DNA of 64,000 nucleotides, taken from Serendipita indica DSM 11827. Its lineage: Eukaryota > Basidiomycota > Agaricomycetes > Sebacinales > Serendipitaceae. The notes under the pieces are model-generated. The model saw nothing but the letters and a program-made list of their open reading frames with translations, searched no databases and was not told where the DNA came from. The translations under genes and the position numbers were made by a program. Where the stretch lies: NCBI GenBank assembly GCA_910890315.1, contig CAJVGD010000006.1, forward strand, positions 1,178,001 to 1,242,000, written 5' to 3'. The stretch's first letter is position 1, and each line of letters begins with the position of its first letter. Of the stretch, positions 1-11,591 are shown piece after piece.

Positions 1-149
1 GCACCATGTTCGCCAACTGCCCAGTCTTCGTCGTCAAATTGCTTGGGAACCTTCAATGTCGACCTTAGTGTTTCCAGTAAATCATTTAGAGTTTCTTGTT
101 GTAAATCCTGATCATTTCCTTCATCGTCGAGCACTTCAATGGTGGGCAT
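1..149 (-). CDS. Unknown protein, N-terminal part only
   Basis: Reading leftward from an ATG at 149, the frame stays open to the window edge, giving about 49 residues that begin MPTIEVLDDEGNDQDLQQE and continue with an acidic, Leu-rich stretch ending in FDDEDWAVGEHG. The composition is protein-like and differs from the other frames. The start lies only 37 bp from the start of the divergent gene at 187, so the two probably share a promoter. No family is recognised. The rest of the gene lies outside the window, and the call rests on the open frame and the fitting divergent layout alone. Confidence 0.5.
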   Translation of the reverse strand, partial: MPTIEVLDDEGNDQDLQQETLNDLLETLRSTLKVPKQFDDEDWAVGEHG

Positions 150-186
150 TGGTGGCAGGCGTATCCAAAAAAGATAGACCGCGACC

Positions 187-2109
187 ATGAACACGACAAC
201 GTCGGGCGAGGTTCGCCTGGCGATTATCTGGAGCACTCCAGCAGAACGTTTGCTACATGAAACCTCGATATCATCTACAGCAACCGTGCTCGAGCTCAAG
301 GAGCAGCTTTACAAGACACTAGTTGGCAGACCGCATGCCTCTGGCCAAATTCTGGCACATCTAGGACGAACTTTGGAGAACTCAGAGATCATTGGTCATA
401 TATGCAATGTATGCAATGCTCTATGAAGCCATGATTACACGTGCATGCTGACACTTCAATGATTTTATAGGTCCCAAAGGTGGAGGTTTATACATTATAT
501 ATGACAATCCAGCCACATGCATGGGGAGAAAAACCACCGCAAGGAAGTCAACCAGCTGCATCAAATCCTCCGGCTATGGCCCTCCATCCGCACCAGCTCA
601 TTAGCCCTGGCGATGTCAGGGCCCGCGTCGAACCCAGAAACGAGCGAAATCCTCTCTCGTATATTCATTGGCTTCATTATAACGCTATCAGGGCGCTCCT
701 GGGGTATCAAGCTTACTCCATACCAAATCCCCTCGGGCGACCAATGGAGGCTCACAAGCAGGACGCGATGAATTTCTATGCATGGTCGAACGTCAAATGG
801 CCGATAGTATTTTCTCGCGAGCAAGAATTGTTTACTACGCCGCGAGAGTATGGGGAGGGGGTTCAGTACAGCGATTTCGACGGAAGGTGAGCTCTTCCAC
901 GAGCATCAATATCGCGTGAGCTTACTGTTATATAGCACAAGACCGATAATGCGACTACAAGCAAACTCGCCCGCCCCGACAGCACTGCAAAAGCTCGCGC
1001 TAGAGATCATGTCGTATACATACCCCTTGCTCTCCGTTGAGCTCTCACCGGCCCAACTGGAATCTTTAAACCCGCGACACAGAATACGAAAAGCGAAAAT
1101 GGACGCGTATTTGCAGGCCGTCAATCATGCATGGGCGAACAACCTTCCAGTTCCCGCCCCTCCTCAGCTTGATGACCGCCCCGCTCCCGGAGCTGCAGCG
1201 AATCGGCAGGTTATTGTGAGGGTTGGAGTTGACACCGTTCTTTTGGTCGTCCGAGCTTCGCTGGTGTACTGGGTGTTCCGACCTTTTACCAGAACATTGA
1301 CCGGTTGCGCTTACGTGGCTTGGATCCTATACGAACTGTGGCAATTATGGGCCCGACCAGCACCTCCGGGCAATGAAGGTGGTCGACCTCGTCAAGGTGG
1401 AGGCGCGAATGCCAATGGAGGCAACCCGGGGGGTGGAGTCGCTCCTGCTGTCGGTGGTCCTGCTGCTGCCGCTCAACCACCAAACAACGCGGGAAATGGG
1501 GGAAACAACAATAACAACCAAGCTGTTATTCCCGCTGGAGGCGCCAATGGACAACATGGTGCCAATGGACATCCTGCTCCGGCAAACGGTGCAGCCGGAC
1601 AACAGGATGTCCAGAATCAAGCAAATCTATGGCAGCGTTACGCTCGACTGGGGCTGGCAAAAGAGGCAGATGCAGCCTTTGGAGTACATGTAGAGCGAAC
1701 CAATGGACAGCAGGCGGAGAGACAAGACACTTCCGCAAGTGCAGCTGGCACCTCGCAATCATCATCGTCAACAACCTACGAACGACGGTTCATTCGTCTC
1801 GGATTTGCCCATCGCTGTTGGATGTTCATCACGATGCTGATCCTGACAATTCACCCACGATACTGGACAGAGCGACAACAAGTTCTTCGGGAGCGAGAAA
1901 GAGAGCTGCGTGTAAAGTACGGGCCACTCAGAGACGATGGACAAGAGGAGGGTCAGGCAAATGGCTCGGACAACGGCCCGCGGGCGCTCACAAACGGCCA
2001 AACACTGAACGGAGCGCCTGCAAATGCGGAAAAGGCGGAACCACCGCCGCGAACACCGCCAGGTTGGGTCGGCGAGTATGTGACGCGGGCACGGAGAGGT
2101 TTGCTCTGA
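187..2109 (+). CDS. HERP-like ubiquitin-domain membrane protein
   Basis: Three exons: 187-408, 471-888 and about 940-2109. The first exon encodes a ubiquitin-like fold (LAIIWSTPAERLLHE, then VLELKEQLYKTLVGR). The intron 409-470 has a GTATGC donor and a TATAG acceptor in phase 0. The second exon carries HYNAIRALLGYQAY, which resembles the conserved segment after the ubiquitin-like domain in HERP-type ER proteins. The third exon has a hydrophobic stretch (TVLLVVRASLVYWVF through CAYVAWILYELWQLW), a long Gly/Asn/Pro/Ala-rich disordered region, and a second hydrophobic patch (CWMFITMLILTI). HERP proteins are ER-membrane factors linked to ERAD, so that role is inferred. Family placement comes from the architecture, not from a database match. 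Confidence 0.65.
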
Positions 2110-2412
2110 GGGTGGAGACAACTAAATTATTGCATCTTTGATCCATCTTGTAATATCTGATCGTTGTCTCGTCCTGAACTCGGGCTGCTTTCTGCAACTT
2201 GAGCCACTAAAAATTGCGTCCACAAGGCTGCTGGTGTGAGGCATGTCGCCGGGCTTTGACAAGGGTCCCGCAGACGTTCTCCCACCACGACCCTTGCAAG
2301 CGAGAAACTCGGGCAACTCTGGTCATAAAGCAGTTGTTAAACCTCGAAGAAACACGCTGGGCGTCGTCGACGAACGTGCGTCTGTGCTTTTTGAGCAGCC
2401 GCCACCGCACCT
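2110..2412. other. Intergenic, PHO81 upstream region
   Basis: About 300 bp between the HERP-like stop and the PHO81 start, with both genes on the plus strand. Short open frames are present on both strands but none shows domain-like content. It presumably holds the 3' UTR of the first gene and the PHO81 promoter. No clear TATA box or phosphate-response motif was seen. Confidence 0.5.
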
Positions 2413-5400
2413 ATGAAGGCAAGTCACAGTGGACATCTGTGGACGAGATCTAACAGCATATCGCGTATAGTTTGGCAAGAGACTTCTCTCCGAGCGCATT
2501 CCAGGATGGTTCGACTACTACTTGGACTACAAGGCGCTCAAAAAGATCGTTTCCTCTGTGCACACCGCGGATCAGAGTACCGTGGATGTCTCGACTCAGT
2601 CCCAGGTTGGACTCTCCTTGAAACCGTCTGATATGCTCCAGGCCACGACCGGCGTCGTCCAGCCTCTCTGGGAGCCCTCTACGCCTTTGGACGGCATGTC
2701 CTCAACGCTCTCGACGACACTCGCAGCAAATACATCTCTCGACCTTCATCGCAGTCCAGACTTTCAAATGAAAAAGGCTGCATTCTTTTTCAAGCTTCAA
2801 CGAGAGCTCGACAAGGCATGCCCTCAGACGCACCGTCATGCATATTGTCTGACGTACAGTCTAGATCAATGCATTTTACCTCCAGAAGGAAGCAGAGCTC
2901 AAGTTGAGGATGATTACGCTGCTTTCAAAGCGGCAAGCCGCCATCAACCGAATTCCCCCAGACTCTGTCGACTTGGAGTCTATCAAAGATCACGTCGAAT
3001 GGAAAGCCGTCATCGAGGGATTTACTCTCCTCCAAAATGACCTGTTGAAACTTCAGGTATGCAGGCTCCCTGGGTAACTCTCTAGCTAACGTATTGACAG
3101 CAATTTGTAGATATTAACGGCATAGGATTCCGCAAGATTCTCAAGAAATGGGACAAGAGATCCAAGTCCGCGACCAAGGAACTCTATCTTGTAAGGCAGG
3201 TCGAGGTCCAGCCAGTCTTCAATAGACAGGTGAGCCCAAGCCGCTGCAAGAACGCACGTTGATCCATTTGGGGAAGCTCATTACAGAATTCTCGGACACT
3301 GTAACGGCGTGTCTACTAAACTTGACGGACGCAGATGTGCCAATCAGCGAAACTCTGCAAAGCGAACTGTCTCTCCACGATTCGGTTCTCAACGCTCAGC
3401 TTTCACGGGAGCCTCTCACCAGGAGTAGAGCCTTCGTGGATTTGGAGAACATGGTTCGGTCTGCAGTAGCCAACAACGACGTAGAGGCCACGCGGCAAGC
3501 ACTGATTGCAGCGAATGACCTTGTTACCGCACCAGACGGTCAGACCTTTGTCGCGCGGATATTGTGGAAGTCGGCAATAGATGCAGAACCAGAGCTGGCC
3601 GATCTTATACTTGATTCCCCGACAACACCATGCGACTTCAAGTTTGTGGATGACATCAACGGGAGGACCTGCATGCACGAGGCGGCTTCAGCCGGTGCGC
3701 TCCGCCTCATCAACCTCTGCATCAGCAAAGGCGTAGAGGTGAACAGGCGTGATTCTTACGGGCGTACCGCGCTACATTATGGAGTGATTGGTGGCCATAC
3801 CGACTGTGTGCGCCAGCTTTTAGCTGCGAAGGCGGACCCGCTGGTCCTTGACATGGATGACTACTCTCCACTATACTATGCCGTCGTCTACGGTCACTTA
3901 GACTGCGTTCGAGCACTGCTGGAATTCGGGGCAGAGGATGGGCTTCACGCCCACGATGTAAACCTACTGTCGTTTGCATGTCAGTACGGTCATGTCGAAA
4001 TCGCCATCCTCCTCCTTGGAAAGGGCGCGAAACAAATCCCAAACACGAATGGGGAGTATCCCATCCACCTTGCAGCAGCAGCTGGACACGATGGAATCTG
4101 CAAACTTCTAGTAGAGAGAGCAAAGGAGACTATCGACATACCAGACAAGTTCAACGAATGGACGCCACTCTTCCATGCGGCCCATAAGGGTCGTACGGCT
4201 GTCGTAAAGACGCTGATCGATGCCGGCTGTAATCCACAAGCCGTCGACGAGACGGGTAAGACCGCCATCTTTTATGCTGGATGGTATGGACATGTAGAGA
4301 GTGTCTCCTTGCTCCTACAAACGACGCAGGAAAGCATCGTTGCCACCGCTGCCCCTTCTGTACCACAGTCTCAGCTTCCCGAAACTAGCGAGCATAAGCC
4401 TCGACTAGAAGCCGAGCTCGCGGATATGGATACCGACCTTATTCCTTCGCTTGCGCTCCCGCCACCAATCATGCCATTCCGAATCTATGGTCACAACTAT
4501 CTCGATAAGCAATATCTCGTTCAGATCACCCTCGGTCAACCATATTCGCGCTTCTCTGCAGGGGCTCACGAATCTCCTGTAGAGATAACCGCCTGGTCCT
4601 GGGACCAACCTATTGGAACACCACACCCTCGGCCACAATCGCTTCTCAAGATGGTCATGACCTCGAGAGCGGAAAACACTGCTGTGCCCGTCAGTCTCAC
4701 AATCCCGCTCTCAGAAGATAGAGATGTCATTACGTTCCAAGTTCAAGATTTGTCCGAACTCTCTCTCGAGTTTTCCTTCTATCCAAAGTTTGGCTCGAAG
4801 ACGATCGGCCGTGCCGCCGTCTTGCCTTCGGTATTCAAGGACCTTAAAGACAGCAAGATAATCTCCCTGGCAATTCTGGACCACAGATTACATATCATTG
4901 GTCGCGTCATCTTCGAGGCATGCATAATTCGACCATTCGGCGGAGTGACGCTTCAACCCGGGGGCGCCTTGGAGACCTACTGGAAATCTTCCAGCCAATT
5001 CTCGTCGAAGGTCGACCATGTCGTATCTTCGCCTTCCGCATTGGATTCTACGCATACATCGCCTTCGAATCATTCTATTCTCAATCCTTCAGGCTCTGTT
5101 ATGATCTCTTCCCTTTCTAATGACTTTATCACCTTCGTTGTACAAGGCACTCGGGATCTTGTCCCGGTCGTTCACTCCGAGTGGAATCTTCCCGTCGAGG
5201 GACTTAGCATAGGAGTGTCAGACGTGACTTCGGATCAGTTTACTGCGATCGCCAAACGCCAAGGGAGATCGCTAGATCCTTCGTCCGTCCGAACGCCTAT
5301 GACCACTCAGCAGTGGGCTGACCTGGTCAGCAAGACCATGACAACACTTGAAGATGTGTTTTCCGTACGTGTTCTCAGCCGCCATTAGATCCAAGTCTGA

Positions 5401-6088
5401 CCTAAGACAGGTGCTACCTCCGGACATTGGCGTCAATATCCATGTGGCTTACCCGAATCGCGCAATTCGTGATTCCTACAGCCTCGGGCATTGCCTCGAT
5501 CTGAACTCGTATGTTGAATCGATATTGATGGTCATCTATCGCGCAGCCTCCGTTTATCCTCGACGTCGGCTCTCATTCCTATCCTTCTCGCCATCAGTAT
5601 GCACCGCACTCAACTGGAAACAGCCGAACTGTAAGTAGCCTCGTTTTCGCCTGAACCTTTGTCTCATGGAGTGGCGGTCTAGATCCTGTCTTCTTTGCCT
5701 CGCATTGTGGACTTCTTGAGAAGGAGCGGGCCAAGTGGCGGCCTCCACGACCCGAACCTGAGACGGATAGGAGATGCAGCAGCGTAGCCGCGGCGGTGGA
5801 GTTTGCACACACTAATAATCTTCTCGGCGTATTCCTCAACGCGGGCTTGCTTGTGCGTTATGGTCTACTTTCTTGGATTCGGGACAGCTCACAACCGGCT
5901 TATAGACTCAGGTTCCTGCGCTCATTCAGGCTGTCAAGGATGCAAACCTTTTGTTAGGGGCATTCGGTACCGTCGAAACGGTCACGACCCTCCAAAACGC
6001 CCCCGGTCATCCTTTGGGCCGGCCAGATGCGACGTGGGCAGGTGGAGTGATTCGATTTGTGGATAATACCAACCTTGCGGTCCTGTGA
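2413..6088 (+). CDS. PHO81: Phosphate-sensing regulator PHO81 (SPX-ankyrin-GDPD)
   Basis: Eight exons: 2413-2418, 2471-2815, 2865-3056, 3101-3229, 3277-5364, 5411-5630, 5683-5852 and 5912-6088, giving about 1,108 residues. The N-terminus is an SPX domain, starting MK|FGKRLLSERIPGWFDYYL, with RELDK|INAFYLQKEAEL and the basic inositol-pyrophosphate-binding helix FRKILKKWDKRSKS. Next come about six ankyrin repeats (for example GRTALHYGVIGGHTDCVRQLL). The C-terminal third matches the glycerophosphodiesterase-like domain of Pho81, with SFSPSVCTALNWKQPN and VEFAHTNNLLGVFLNAGLL, but I see no HRG-type catalytic motif, so it is probably regulatory. In yeast Pho81 inhibits the Pho80-Pho85 kinase under phosphate starvation. 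Two introns require GC donors. All junctions keep frame. Confidence 0.93.
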
Positions 6089-6205
6089 CCTTGTATTCAC
6101 GATGGGGACGACATTTTATGTGTGACCATGCTGATAATTCGATACTATGACAACATGTAGAGTCCGTATGTACAGATGCAAGTGCCGATAACCCATGCGA
6201 GAGAG

Positions 6206-9003
6206 TCATTGCGAGTAATAAGTTGACAATGCAGGAAAATAACTATGCGCGAGGGGCGGGGAACTGTGCATCTGGAGCCCAAAGTCTGCGGGCCCTGTCG
6301 GCGGCGTTTGCTTCTCGACAAGATCCCAGCTGCCATCGGACATGTAGTTGCGATAGAGTTCCGCGTAGGACGAATCGGGTCGCGCCATGAGTTCATCGTG
6401 CGTCCCGACTTCGGTGACCGTCTGTATTGGGATCAGATTGGGAGAACAAGGTCGAGGCAAAACGGAAAGGGCCTTACCCCGTTCTTGAATAGGACGACTG
6501 CAAATATGAAAGGCAGGCAGGGTAGGATGCAGAAGTCCTCGGTTAGTCGAATGCTCATTGGCTGACCGAGCTGAAGTGCTTACTCTTGTCGACCCTTTTC
6601 GTAGTCGAGAGCCTGTGGGTCACGAATATGACCGTCTTCTTTCGCCGTTGGCCGTTTGGAGATGTTGTGCACCCGCGAGTGATACGTTCAAACAGCTCGT
6701 TCTGGGCCGTCGCGTCCAGGGCGCTATTTGCCTCGTCGAAGACGTACAGGTCGGCGTCTGTTCGCATGAACGCTCGCGAAATAGCAACCCTTTGCCACTA
6801 TGGAGTTCGTTAGTAAGTCGATGTGATCCTGGGTTTTTTGACGCAGAGAAGCGAGAGGGACTGGCTCACCTCGCCTCCAGAGAGTGAACGCCGGTCTCCC
6901 ATGCCCCCAAAGCAAAAGCTATACCCGTCGTCGAGCTCAGAATCAAGACCATCCGGTAGCTTTTGAAGGAGCTGAGAGCCACCACCGGCCTGGAGTGCCT
7001 GCTCGATCGCTACGTCGGAGTTCATGTCCCCGACGCAACCCACGCCCACATTTTCACGTAACGAGGCGTTGAATTGCGAAAAATCTTGAAATACGGCCGA
7101 AGTATGCGCGTGAAGATCTTCGGGTTCATATGACCGCACGTCGACGTCGTTTATTCGGAAAGTGCCGCCATCAAAATCGTAAAGCCTAAAGACCCGGTTG
7201 CATCAGCGCCATGTAATTTTTGTTTCCAAATACTTTGTACGTACCGCAGCAGGACATTGAGGAAAGTCGACTTGCCCGAACCATTCAAACCTGCCAACAG
7301 CTGTCATGATCTGCCCCACGACATTGGATAATGAGATACTTGCCAACAATGGCAACCACCTCGCCAGGCTCAACATGAAAATTAACATCATGCAGCGTTG
7401 GTGTTGGCATCCCCGGAAAGGTGTACGACAGCCCCCTGCAGGCGGAAAAGTGAGTGAATAGATCAGGTTAGGATAACGTCATGGGAGGGCCGTACTCGAT
7501 TTCAATCTTCATCCCAGAGCCATCAGGATGTCGTATATATTCCTTTCTTTCCTCCTCGACAGGTGCGAGTTTAGGTTGGAGCTTGAGCGCGACGTTGAAC
7601 GAGCCAAGCAAGAAGATTCCTTGGTAAAACTGACGCAACAGGGTCTGAAACTCCATTATAGTTGCCAGCAGTAGCTCTGCAGTTGTCCGGTACATGGTGA
7701 CTGCTCCAAGCGAGGCAGAGGAGAACTGGAGTGCCAAAGGGAGCTGCCACGAGGTAAGCTGTCGGACTGGACTGTTCCGAAACGACGTACAGTCTGCACG
7801 AGCGAGAAAAATTCGAGCGACGTCGAGTGGGCAAAGGTTTGTGCCGCCGTGGTCGTGCTGTCCATAACGGAGGTGGGTCGGATGGCTAATGCACGTTTGG
7901 CTTCTGCCCAGGAGTTGAGGATCCAATCACCCATGCCAAAGAGTAAAACTTCGCGCTTGAACCGCTCAGAGTAGGCTAGATTGCGCATGCGTTCGTGTGT
8001 TTGCTCGAGCTTTGACCCCTCTGCTTCCTCGAGTGAATGGGACCAGCGGTTGGTCGAAAACGAGAGACGTGAGTTGAAGAAACCAAAGAGTGTAGGAAAT
8101 GTTGCCATCGCAAGGATCATGAGCTCTGTCCAGTGCTGTGTGCTCTGAAAGGCGCGGGCGGACGAGAGGGACATGGACCATAGAACAAACAGCTGGGAGC
8201 AGATTTCGGCCAAAGTTGTGAAGATGCGAACCATGTCGAGGGGCGAGAGCAGCATACAATTTCCGCCAGAAAATGAGCGAACAAACATGTCTGCCTCGGC
8301 TAGGATGTCCGTTATCTCTGGATCCGAGAGGGCTGGCATATCGAGTTTTAGTCGAATCTTCATCTGTAGGTACTCGACATGAAGGCGTGCCGATTGTTGC
8401 ACAAGGTCCTCGTTGTGTGTTCTGCGGGAAACGGATTGAGTTGAGAGAATGATCGAAGGGCCGATTGTTGATCGCGAGACTTACGCAAAGACGTCGAGGA
8501 GCATCTCGACAAACATCCGGAAGCCATCCGTAAGGAGAAGTTTCCCCAAGCGGCCAAAGGCAAAACTCTCGGTGACGAACAATCGCTGAACCTAAGGGAA
8601 CCAATAAGGAATTCTCAACTGCCGGGGAGGAAAACGAGTGACGCACTTCGTCTAGGATGAGGGCCCGCGAATAGCCACGTACGGCAGGGAATACGCCCCG
8701 GGCGAGATTGAAGACGAGGAGGAGAGAAGTCCGGAAGGGGTGCAGTCTCCAGAGCAGCAGAAACATGTCCAAAAGACAGGTCTGAACAATGTAAAGCGCA
8801 TGGAATAAGTTTGCTATCGACAGCTCGCGCTGGGAACCGGCTGGAAGGGGAGCTGACGAGCCTTTGGCTCTTCGGGACTGGTTCCAGGCATTGAAGATGG
8901 GCGAAGAATGATGATGAGGACGCCTTGATTTGCTCTCCTTTTCACTAAAACCATTCGGGACGTGTCCGTTTGCATGTGGGGGACCGTCTTTCACTCGACC
9001 CAT
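6206..9003 (-). CDS. ABC half-transporter (ABCB-like)
   Basis: The start ATG at 9003 gives a Lys/Pro-rich cytosolic leader (MGRVKDGPPHANGHVPNGF). A membrane region with several hydrophobic helices (for example LFHALYIVQTCLLDMFLLLW) follows, then one nucleotide-binding domain. In order the domain shows Walker A (VAIVG|LNGSGKST), Q-loop (AVFQDFSQFNASLRENV), signature (RSLSGGE), Walker B with catalytic Glu (LYVFDEANSALD) and H-loop (VTHRLST). The order is one membrane domain plus one ATPase domain, so the protein should work as a dimer. The intron that splits Walker A (7291-7343) has a GC donor. Substrate is unknown. About six or more introns; not every exon boundary was fixed. Confidence 0.85.
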
Positions 9004-10641
9004 CGTCTTGGAAAGGAGGAGAGCGTGCTCGTCGCAAGGGCGTGCACGGCTTGGAGAAAATAAGGATGAGAACAGGTGCAGAGGTCGGCTCCAAGCTGTG
9101 GAAAACGGCGGTTATCGTAAACCATGAAGCAATGGAGGACTTGCCCACTTCGGTAGGTTTGTCAACGTCGAGCGGATCTCGAGCAGAGGTGGATACAACA
9201 AGTCCATTTGTACGGTGCGGATTAACCTAGTTGGATTCGCTTTTGTTCTGTCCCGTCGCGCTCCCGTGGCGCCTTGGGCCACTAGCTTTGGCTTTCTTTT
9301 GCGGCCTCTGATGATTTGCAGGTGTGCTCGCTGGGCAGCGGTGAAAACCCCTGGGCGATCGTCCCTCGGCATTAGGGTCTCTGTGACGATCCTCGAGGGA
9401 GGAAATGCAGATTTTGACTTGACGTTTTTTTTTCCAGGCCACCCCGCAGGAGCGCACCACCGGCTCGGAAATGGGAGTGAGGACTGAGTGCTGGGACAAC
9501 GTGATTTGAGTGGGTGTAGAGCCACCGAATGCACGGCGGATCTAGATCATATAGTCACTGGCAGGATCGTCAGAAGACGACGCCAGGACGCCTCGAGGCC
9601 ATCCGTAGCGACATCCCGAATCACACCCGTCTATTCGCTGTCGGGTCTACCGAGGCCCATATGACACCGTCAAAGTTGACTATTCTCAACCCATTTTCAG
9701 CTCCCAGAAACGGAGGCACCCATGTGTACCGAGGGATAGAGAGCACAGGCTCGATCCAGTACACAGTCCAACCCCACCCTTCCTCTTCATCGACAGAGTA
9801 TGAAAGAGGTGGTGGAGGAAGGCAAGTCGGATCGCAGTTTGTTGCCCCTGGCAATTGGGGCATTGGCCTTGCCGGCTCGACGGATAAACGCAGTCATTCT
9901 ACGGTAATGGCGAGACTTGGGCTGCAAATGACCTCAGTCCAGATAACTTGTCCATATTTGTCGTTTAACAGAAGCGTTTTGGGCGCCTTCATCTCCCCGG
10001 CAGCCAATTGCCACTAGTCTACTCGGCAAAGCCCCTGGGAGGCAGCCCGGGATCTATGAGTGGCGCAAGAAAAATACAAGGATATGTTCAAACAAACCTC
10101 CACACCACAAAGTTGCGCATGTCTGCCGTGATTACGTCTAAAAATCCCGATGAGGGACGGACAAAGGCCACGGTGGCTCGTCGACGAGCACCGCAGATAA
10201 GAATGCGATGCATACTTGGTGTATACCGTCGCTGTGCACAATGGTAGTCCGAGTGAGCCGCCGTCTCAGGACGCACTCGACTCTGTCGGGGGGGAATTAG
10301 CTGTGCAACCGTCCTCGAGCGAGAAAAAGGCGTAAACAACCTCTACGGGAATCTCCCAATTTTACCGCAAAACTGGATGAAGCCAGCGTCGTGCGTATGG
10401 CTGTGAGATCGAGGACAGGGTTCAAAAAGCGCGAACAGGCAGCAAAGTCGCGCGCAGGCCACAAGGCAGTCGGGCGATTGCGCTCCATGGCTCCCAGGGA
10501 TTTGTTTGTCGATACGACGTTGATCAACTTGGATCCAACCACGTCTCCCGCCCCCTCGTCGCCACCACGTTCAACATTATCAGACCCTCGTTTTTGCAGC
10601 CCTCTGGGCATCCGCAAAAGTTTAGCTCGAGCCCGAACAAG
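9004..10641. other. Gene-poor stretch
   Basis: About 1.6 kb between two divergent genes. Several open frames of 60-160 codons exist on both strands, but none shows a recognisable domain and none links to another by believable introns. The best is a minus-strand frame at 9621-9863 with a Trp/Pro-rich stretch (WTVYWIEPVLSIPRYTWVPP). A homopolymer T run lies near 9425. It may be a long promoter region or hold a decayed or lineage-specific gene. Confidence 0.4.
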
Positions 10642-11462
10642 ATGCCCAGCGACGACAACATTACGGGACTGATCCTGCTCGAGGAGAACGAACTGCGATT
10701 CCCTCGATTCACAAACGAGGTTTCGTGCTCATTGATTCGCATGTCTTCTGGCGATTGACATTCTCACTAGGATGCGTACACGCTCGGCCAGCACATTCGC
10801 AAGCGCTTCAAGGCTACAAATCGGTGGTCAAAGGGTAAAGGTGTCGCGATCGCCATCAAGAGCGTTGCAGGTCACGTTCTTTTCGCATGTAAGTCAATCT
10901 ATGTTGGCGATGGAGCAGTCTCATTTCATTGGCATCATAGGTACGGTTGGCGAGAGTGGAGACGTGGATCTCGAGTCGTGGAGCTGCATAGAGGGAATGA
11001 TAAATACAGTGATCAAGACTGGTCATTCCTCGTACTATGTCGAGAGAAATCTCACAATGCACGGTAAGTTGCTCTCCGTTGCAAAACCCCCAAACGGGCT
11101 CTAACTTGCTTTAGGCAGGTCTCCTGAGCAGATAGGCCTTACATTCCCAGAGTATCGCCTGGACGGCGGCGGTGAGTGGTAGACCACCACCAGTAAATTC
11201 TGACTAACACTGGCGTAGCATTTCCAATCTGGTTGACTGTAAGCTCATCATGTACCTTGTTTCAGTGGCCTAACTCCAATAGAACGCCACTCCTACTCCG
11301 ATAGCTGTCGCTGCTGCCTACGGGGATTCGTCGATGGAGGACCATCAACTAGTAGCTAAGAGCATCAAGGACTATCTTATCAAACTCGGAGATCAGAACG
11401 GTGATCAGGAACCACTCGGCAGTCCACATCGAAGAGTTGGGAGCGTTGCATCCATGCGATGA
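10642..11462 (+). CDS. UPF0303 / YBR137W-like protein
   Basis: Start MPSDDNITGLILLEENELRF. The exon 10642-10719 joins 10771-10888 through an intron in phase 0, and three to four more short introns follow. The reading runs FPRFTNE|DAYTLGQHIRKRFK, then VAIAIKSVAGHVLFAC, then TGHSSYYVERNL, then RLDGGAFPIWL and MEDHQLVVKSIKDYL. This order matches the UPF0303 family (heme-degrading/HbpS-like fold), including the GHSSYYV motif and the Gly-Gly-Ala-Phe-Pro-Ile turn near the end. Yeast YBR137W is a small cytosolic protein of poorly known role, linked to the GET pathway. The length, about 180 residues, is normal. It is convergent with the MFS gene, with 129 bp between stops. Confidence 0.85.
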
Positions 11463-11591
11463 ACTTTGAGTTTCAATCTAACGACTAGCTTTCACGACAG
11501 AGGTCTCATTAGGGATCTGTATTATACGCCTATAAAGACAAGTTATTATACACCAGATTGCAAAAAAGGGGCCATATGCAAGATTCATGTC

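Noticed and set aside
8-186. Any RNA gene at the left edge
   Set aside because: The minus strand reads as a normal protein start, and no cloverleaf or snRNA box is seen.
1380-1620. A repeat element in the Gly/Asn-rich stretch
   Set aside because: It is codon-level low complexity inside the HERP-like gene, not an independent repeat.
7966-9003. A single 345-residue protein at the ABC 5' end
   Set aside because: The long reading frame runs through introns of the ABC transporter; the N-terminal residues are real but the rest comes from reading over splice junctions.
9529-10017. A 162-codon plus-strand ORF
   Set aside because: No domain, no neighbour exon, mixed composition and no protein-like pattern. 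Not called as a gene.
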